Of a stretch of DNA of 11,678 nt, positions 7,602 to 11,678 are shown in pieces. Position numbers and translations under genes: made by a program. The stretch is from an uncultured Clostridia bacterium (GTDB lineage Bacteria > Bacillota > Clostridia > Peptostreptococcales > Anaerovoracaceae), in contig CAKQVC010000036.1 of the NCBI GenBank assembly GCA_934277655.1, positions 1-11,678 on the forward strand, read 5' to 3'. Below the pieces are notes generated by a model. The model did not search any database. It had not been told where the DNA came from and saw nothing but the letters and a program-made list of their open reading frames with translations. Within the stretch, counting starts at the first letter, position 1. Each line of letters begins with the position of its first letter.

Positions 7602-9371
7602 ATGAGGGATCAGTTGGTAAAGATCAGGGAAAAAATGCAGGAGCGAAAGCTATCCTGGTATTTGGTGCTGACAACAGATTTTCACGGATCGGAATATGTG
7701 AACGACTATTTTAAATGCAGGGAATATTTATCCGGATTTACAGGGTCGGAAGGAACACTGTTAATAGGCAAAGAGGACGCCTGGCTTTGGACAGATGGAA
7801 GATATTTCTTGCAGGCTGAGCAGGAACTGAAAAATTCCGGCATTACATTGATGAAAATGTTCGAAGATGATGTACCTGATTTATTTTCTTTTCTTGAGGA
7901 GAATATAAAAGACGGAAACTCACTTGGTGCTGATGGTAGAGTTTTAAATGGCAGGGAAGGACAGAGATTGGAAGATCTTCTTACCTCCAGACATGGGAGA
8001 TTTCTCTGGGATATGGATCTGACAGATGAGGTATGGAAGGAAAGACCACAACTGGTACCTTCGCCGATTTATCCTCTTCCAATTACAAGCACAGGAGAAA
8101 GTACAGCAAAAAAAATAGACAGACTTCGCTTGTGGATGAATGAAAAAGGAATTGACTGTCATATTATGACCCGACTAGAAGAAATTGCGTGGCTTTTTAA
8201 TCTGAGAGGATCTGATATTGCATATACGCCGGTATTTTATGCTTATACTATTATCACAGCATATGATGTCAGTCTTTATGTACGCAGCGATTTAGATGCT
8301 GAGTTGCTCGTGCCGAAAGAAACGCAGGAAGAAATGAACTGCTTCCTTCACATCTGTTCATATGATTCCTTTATGGAACAGCTGCCGAAGCTTCAAGGAA
8401 ATATCGTGGCAGATTGCACAAGTGTCAACTATGCGATCATAAAGTGCCTTGGAGACCAGGTCACTTTGATAGATGAGCCCGGTCCATGTGGACTTTGGAA
8501 AGCTGTTAAGAATCCGACAGAAATTCAGTGTACACGGAACGCACATCGAAAAGATGGTGTTGCTATGGTTCAGTTTTTATACTGGCTCAAGCAAAATGTG
8601 TCGTCAAAAACGATTACAGAACTGGGAGCATCTGATCATCTTGAAGCATGCAGAGCTTTGCAGGATGACTTTATCATGCCAAGCTTTGAAACGATTTCCG
8701 GTTATGGTCCTAATGGAGCCATTGTACACTACAGCGTGACGAAAGAGAGTGATGCCTTGCTGAAACCGGAAGGCTTTTATCTGGTAGATTCCGGAGGGCA
8801 GTATCTGGATGGAACAACAGATATTACCAGGACGGTTGTTCTTGGCTTCATTACTGATGACATGAAAGAAAATTACACGGCTGTGCTGAAAGGAAATCTG
8901 GATCTTGCAATGAGCGTTTTTGACAGCAATACAAATGCATATGAGCTGGATAAAATCGCCCGCAGACCGATTCAGGAAAGAGGTCTTGACTATAATCATG
9001 GAACCGGCCATGGTGTCGGTCACATCCTCAGTGTTCATGAAGGACCGAATACGATAAGCAAGCGTAACCATATATCCAGGATTGAGCCGGGCATGATTAC
9101 CAGCGATGAACCGGGAGTATATCTGGAAGGCAAGTATGGGATCCGTCTGGAAAATGAGATCCTTTGCGTGAACCGAGAGGATGGGAAGCGTGTTTTTGAG
9201 GTTCTTACCCTCTGTCCGTTTGACCGGGAAGCAATTCTTCCAGACAGACTGACGGATGAAGAAAAGACGTTCCTCAATGCGTATCATAAAAGAGTTTACA
9301 ATATGCTAAAAGACTATTTAAGCGAGGAAGAACGCCAATGGCTGAAGAAGCAGACTGATCGGATAGAATAA
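7602..9371 (+). CDS. pepP: Xaa-Pro aminopeptidase, three-domain M24B type
   Basis: Metallopeptidase that removes an N-terminal residue preceding proline. It has 589 residues with no signal peptide or membrane helix, so it is cytosolic. This is the long three-domain form, like animal cytosolic aminopeptidase P (XPNPEP1), not the roughly 440-residue E. coli PepP. Two creatinase-like N-terminal domains, about 1-300, are followed by the pita-bread catalytic domain, about 310-530, and a C-terminal extension with 'EVLTLCPFDREAI' and 'WLKKQTDRIE'. The five metal ligands are all present with correct spacing: Asp396 and Asp407 in 'VDSGGQYLDGTTDITR', His470 in 'GTGHGVGH', Glu503 in 'SDEPGVY' and Glu517 in 'GIRLENE'. 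His479 in 'SVHEGP' is the usual second active-site His. It probably salvages proline-containing peptides. The next gene follows after 72 bp with no terminator, so they likely share a transcript. Confidence 0.95.
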   Translation: MRDQLVKIREKMQERKLSWYLVLTTDFHGSEYVNDYFKCREYLSGFTGSEGTLLIGKEDAWLWTDGRYFLQAEQELKNSGITLMKMFEDDVPDLFSFLEENIKDGNSLGADGRVLNGREGQRLEDLLTSRHGRFLWDMDLTDEVWKERPQLVPSPIYPLPITSTGESTAKKIDRLRLWMNEKGIDCHIMTRLEEIAWLFNLRGSDIAYTPVFYAYTIITAYDVSLYVRSDLDAELLVPKETQEEMNCFLHICSYDSFMEQLPKLQGNIVADCTSVNYAIIKCLGDQVTLIDEPGPCGLWKAVKNPTEIQCTRNAHRKDGVAMVQFLYWLKQNVSSKTITELGASDHLEACRALQDDFIMPSFETISGYGPNGAIVHYSVTKESDALLKPEGFYLVDSGGQYLDGTTDITRTVVLGFITDDMKENYTAVLKGNLDLAMSVFDSNTNAYELDKIARRPIQERGLDYNHGTGHGVGHILSVHEGPNTISKRNHISRIEPGMITSDEPGVYLEGKYGIRLENEILCVNREDGKRVFEVLTLCPFDREAILPDRLTDEEKTFLNAYHKRVYNMLKDYLSEEERQWLKKQTDRIE

Positions 9372-9428
9372 GAAAAAGAAACGAAAATGTACAGATCTGA
9401 AAGTTTCAAAAAAAAGACTGGACTATAT

Positions 9429-9435
9429 AGGAGGT
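9429..9435 (+). promoter_or_regulatory. Ribosome binding site that fixes the oxidoreductase start
   Basis: AGGAGGT lies 8 bases before the ATG at 9444. Open frame reaches back to an ATG at 9387, but starting at 9444 places the FAD-binding GxGxxG motif at residues 10-15, as the family requires. An ATG at 9439, in another frame, reads only ATG AGA TGA. Confidence 0.85.
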
Positions 9436-9443
9436 CAAATGAG

Positions 9444-10820
9444 ATGAAAAATTATGATATTATTATTGTCGGTGCAGGACCGGGGGGCATTTTTGCAGCT
9501 TATGAACTGATGAAACTGAAACCGGAGTTAAAAGTCGGGGTATTCGAGTCAGGTCATGCCCTGGACAAGAGAAAATGTCCGATCGATGGAAAAAAGATTA
9601 AAAGCTGTGTGAACTGCAAAAGCTGTTCGATTATGAGCGGATTTGGTGGAGCTGGTGCGTTTTCCGATGGAAAATATAATATTACCAATGACTTCGGCGG
9701 TACATTATTCGAATATATCGGGAAAGATGAAGCTATGGAACTGATGCGTTATGTGGATCATATCAATATGACACATGGTGGCAAAGGCTCCAGGATCTTT
9801 TCGACAACTGATACGAAATACAAGAAAATCTGCATGCAGAACAACCTGAAACTCCTGGATGCATCCGTAAGACATTTAGGAACGGACTTGAACTACGTTG
9901 TGCTGGAAACCTTGTATAACCAGTTAAAGCCACAGGTGGATTTCTATTTCGATACGCCGGTAAAATCTCTTGAACAGACAGCAGACGGAGGATACCGTGT
10001 TTTCTGTGCAGATGCTTCTTATGAATGCGAAAAGTGCATTGTATCGGTTGGAAGAAGCGGAAGCAAATGGATCGAGCATGTGTGCAAAGACCTTGACATC
10101 AACACAAAATCCAACCGCGTGGATTTAGGTGTCAGAGTGGAACTTCCGGCAGATATCTTTTCCCATTTGACCGACGAACTTTACGAAAGCAAGATCGTAT
10201 ATCATACCAAACAGTTTGAAGACAGTGTCCGCACGTTCTGTATGAATCCGAATGGGATCGTGGTAACAGAAAACACCAACGGAATTATGACAGTAAACGG
10301 CCACAGTTACGAAGATAAAGAAAAGCATACGGAAAATACGAACTTTGCACTATTGGTTTCCAAACACTTTTCAGAACCGTTCAAAGACAGCAATGGCTAC
10401 GGCGAAAGTATTGCAAGACTTTCCAACATGCTTGGAGGCGGTGTTATCGTGCAACGTTTCGGAGACCTGGAAAGGGGTCGCAGAAGTACAGAGAAGAGAA
10501 TCCGCAGAGGCTTCGTGACTCCAACATTATCTGCAACGCCGGGAGACCTGAGTCTGGTACTTCCAAAGCGTATTCTTGACGGCATTATCGAAATGATCTA
10601 TGCACTGGATAAAATTGCTCCGGGAACCGCTAATGATGATACACTCCTTTATGGTGTGGAAGTAAAATTCTACAATATGGAAGTAGAACTGGACGAACAT
10701 CTGGAATCAAGATATGACGGACTGTACTTTATCGGAGATGGAAGCGGGGTAACCCACTCACTGTCCCATGCATCAGCCAGCGGCGTTTTTGTTGCAAGAG
10801 ATATTTGTGAAAGACAGTAA
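9444..10820 (+). CDS. FAD-dependent oxidoreductase of the uncharacterised COG2509-like family
   Basis: Soluble flavoprotein of 458 residues; the natural reaction is unknown to me. The N-terminal dinucleotide fold 'YDIIIVGAGPGGIFAAYEL' holds Gly10, Gly12 and Gly15, with acidic Glu35 ('VGVFESG') at the end of the second strand, suiting FAD. Cys45, Cys55, Cys58 and Cys61 ('CPIDGKKIKSCVNCKSC') come directly before 'GFGGAGAFSDGKYN', a hallmark of this family. Further family motifs are 'RVDLGVRVE', 'TFCMNPNG', 'GRRSTEKRIRRGFVTPTL' and the C-terminal FAD contact 'YFIGDGSGVTHSLSHASASG'. The close-spaced cysteines could bind a metal or an iron-sulfur cluster, or be redox thiols; this is inference. It follows the aminopeptidase by 72 bp with no terminator. 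I see nothing in the context that reveals its substrate. It ends facing crt. Confidence 0.88.
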   Translation: MKNYDIIIVGAGPGGIFAAYELMKLKPELKVGVFESGHALDKRKCPIDGKKIKSCVNCKSCSIMSGFGGAGAFSDGKYNITNDFGGTLFEYIGKDEAMELMRYVDHINMTHGGKGSRIFSTTDTKYKKICMQNNLKLLDASVRHLGTDLNYVVLETLYNQLKPQVDFYFDTPVKSLEQTADGGYRVFCADASYECEKCIVSVGRSGSKWIEHVCKDLDINTKSNRVDLGVRVELPADIFSHLTDELYESKIVYHTKQFEDSVRTFCMNPNGIVVTENTNGIMTVNGHSYEDKEKHTENTNFALLVSKHFSEPFKDSNGYGESIARLSNMLGGGVIVQRFGDLERGRRSTEKRIRRGFVTPTLSATPGDLSLVLPKRILDGIIEMIYALDKIAPGTANDDTLLYGVEVKFYNMEVELDEHLESRYDGLYFIGDGSGVTHSLSHASASGVFVARDICERQ

Positions 10821-10898
10821 GAGGGCAGGAAATAAGCATTGTAAATCCGTTTAGACTGCTCGGCTGTTTAATGATGAGAATTTGCTCTAATATAAAAC

Positions 10899-10959
10899 GA
10901 AGCCACTCCAGAGGGCATGTCAAGAAGTACCTGACAGCATAACCTTGCGGAGTGGTTTC
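10899..10959. repeat. 61-nt nested inverted repeat between convergent genes
   Basis: GAAGCCACTCC (10899-10909) pairs with GGAGTGGTTTC (10949-10959): 11 pairs with one G-T in the + strand. Inside, AGG (10912-10914) can pair with CCT (10943-10945), and TGTCA (10918-10922) pairs exactly with TGACA (10932-10936). On the minus strand the outer stem is followed by GTTTTATATT, so it may terminate crt, whose stop is about 70 bases upstream on that strand. On the + strand the following bases are less T-rich. The nested form is more elaborate than a simple terminator and could be a dispersed repeat or structured RNA. Confidence 0.55.
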
Positions 10960-10990
10960 ACATTTAAAAAAGAAAGAGGCAAGACAATGA

Positions 10991-11021
10991 TCCAATGCCA
11001 GTTTAACTTCATGCCATTGGA
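10991..11021. repeat. 7-bp inverted repeat just past the crt stop
   Basis: TCCAATG (10991-10997) and CATTGGA (11015-11021) are exact reverse complements with a 17-nt centre; two more inner pairs are possible with a bulge. It begins 9 bases after the crt stop on the minus strand. The bases after the stem on that strand (TCATTGTCTTGCC) are not a good T-run, so terminator function is weak at best. Confidence 0.35.
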
Positions 11022-11029
11022 AAATGAGC

Positions 11030-11678
11030 TTACTTATTTTTAAAATCAGCAGGGCGTTTTTCAAGGAACGCTTTCATGCCTTCTTTCTGATCCTCTGTTC
11101 CGAAGCATACGCCGAAGCCTTCTGCTTCCAGCGCACATCCGCTGAACAGATCGAGATGATAACCTTTGTTTATGAGTGTCTTGGACTGACCGACAGCAAT
11201 CGGTGCGTTTGATGCAATCTTAGCTGCGATTTTTTCACATTCTGGCATTAATTCCTCCGGTTCAACTACTTTTTCTACTAGTCCGATGCGAAGAGCCTCG
11301 TTCGCCTTGATGTTCTGTGCGGAGAGAATCAGATAGGATGCCATTCCTGTACCAACGAGTTTTGCAAGTCTTTGTGTACCACCGAATCCAGGAGTAATGC
11401 CAAGACCAACTTCCGGCTGACCAAATACAGCCTTGGAAGAAGCAATTCTGAAATCACAGGCCATGGAAAGTTCACAGCCTCCACCCAGTGCAAAACCATT
11501 GACTGCAGCGATGACAGGTGTTTCAATTTTTTCTATGTAGTTCATGACCTTATGACCGTAAGCTGCGAATTTCTTTCCTTCAATCGCATTCAGTGTACTC
11601 ATCTGTGCAATGTCTGCACCTGCAACGAAAGCTCTGCCTTCACCGGTCAGGATAACGCAGCGAACATCCGCATCATCA
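11030..11678 (-). CDS. crt: Crotonase: 3-hydroxybutyryl-CoA dehydratase / enoyl-CoA hydratase (N-terminus outside window)
   Basis: Cytosolic enzyme that dehydrates 3-hydroxybutyryl-CoA to crotonyl-CoA. On the minus strand the frame is open to the window edge, through the codons before the internal ATG at 11602. The residues there (VRCVILTGEGRAFVAGADI) contain the first oxyanion-hole segment, so the gene starts outside the window. About 215 of roughly 260 residues are present. 'GFALGGGCELSMACD' and 'FGQPEVGLGITPGFGGTQRL' carry both catalytic glutamates (codons at 11471-11473 and 11411-11413), exactly 20 residues apart as in rat crotonase Glu144/Glu164. Having both favours a true hydratase rather than an isomerase or lyase relative. 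The C-terminus ends 'KRPADFKNK'. Companion genes such as thiolase, hbd and bcd would lie beyond the right edge, if clustered. The gene converges on the FAD oxidoreductase. Confidence 0.92.
   Translation of the reverse strand, partial: DDADVRCVILTGEGRAFVAGADIAQMSTLNAIEGKKFAAYGHKVMNYIEKIETPVIAAVNGFALGGGCELSMACDFRIASSKAVFGQPEVGLGITPGFGGTQRLAKLVGTGMASYLILSAQNIKANEALRIGLVEKVVEPEELMPECEKIAAKIASNAPIAVGQSKTLINKGYHLDLFSGCALEAEGFGVCFGTEDQKEGMKAFLEKRPADFKNK

Noticed and set aside
9439..9447. Two-codon open frame (ATG AGA TGA) overlapping the oxidoreductase start
   Set aside because: It is only 3 bases from the Shine-Dalgarno sequence, too close for efficient initiation, and most easily explained by chance in an A-rich start region.
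10729..11064. 111-codon open frame on the minus strand across the convergent spacer
   Set aside because: It overlaps the 3' ends of both the FAD oxidoreductase and crt, runs through the inverted repeats and matches no family that I recognise. Its open length is explained by chance plus the palindromic repeat.

Overview
The window looks like a chromosomal core-metabolism segment of a low-to-moderate GC, anaerobic Gram-positive bacterium, most likely a butyrate-forming Clostridia member of the Lachnospiraceae type. The basis is strong AGGAGG-type ribosome binding sites, A/T-leaning codons, a sigma-54 gene directly before a glycolytic cluster, a membrane pyrophosphatase of the potassium-dependent type, and a crotonase of the butyrate-pathway (Crt) type. 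The assignment rests on recognising protein families by eye; no search was run.

Layout, left to right. (1) 1-701: the 3' part of rpoN (sigma-54), cut by the window edge. (2) 813-5048: a glycolytic cluster, all on the + strand: gap1, pgk, gap2, tpiA. Two clearly different glyceraldehyde-3-phosphate dehydrogenases flank pgk. gap2 has the usual NAD-type Asp33, while gap1 has Leu34-Arg35 there. Together with Pgk and triosephosphate isomerase they cover the triose part of glycolysis. No cggR-type repressor gene and no gpmI or eno are present in the cluster. (3) 5120-5353: secG (Sec translocon subunit), with its own promoter-like sequence and an exactly duplicated ribosome binding site. (4) 5484-7496: hppA, an ion-pumping membrane pyrophosphatase. 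A good promoter overlaps the secG terminator-like hairpin, and a leader hairpin may compete with the ribosome binding site. A strong rho-independent terminator closes this unit. (5) 7602-10820: a cytosolic-type Xaa-Pro aminopeptidase, then a FAD-dependent oxidoreductase of the uncharacterised COG2509-like group, probably co-transcribed. (6) 10821-11029: a convergent intergenic region with a 61-nt nested inverted repeat and a second smaller one. (7) 11030-11678, minus strand: the 3' part of a crotonase (crt), cut by the right edge.

How they fit together: the glycolytic genes make ATP and reduced nicotinamide cofactor, hppA recovers energy from pyrophosphate as an ion gradient, and Crt belongs to the route that reoxidises NADH by forming butyryl-CoA. 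No mobile element, CRISPR array, tRNA or rRNA was seen, and I found no evidence of a wholly new multi-gene system. The points most worth a second look are the two unlike GAPDHs, the sequence motif shared by the gap1 and pgk leaders, the hppA leader, the duplicated secG ribosome binding site and the nested inverted repeat before crt.
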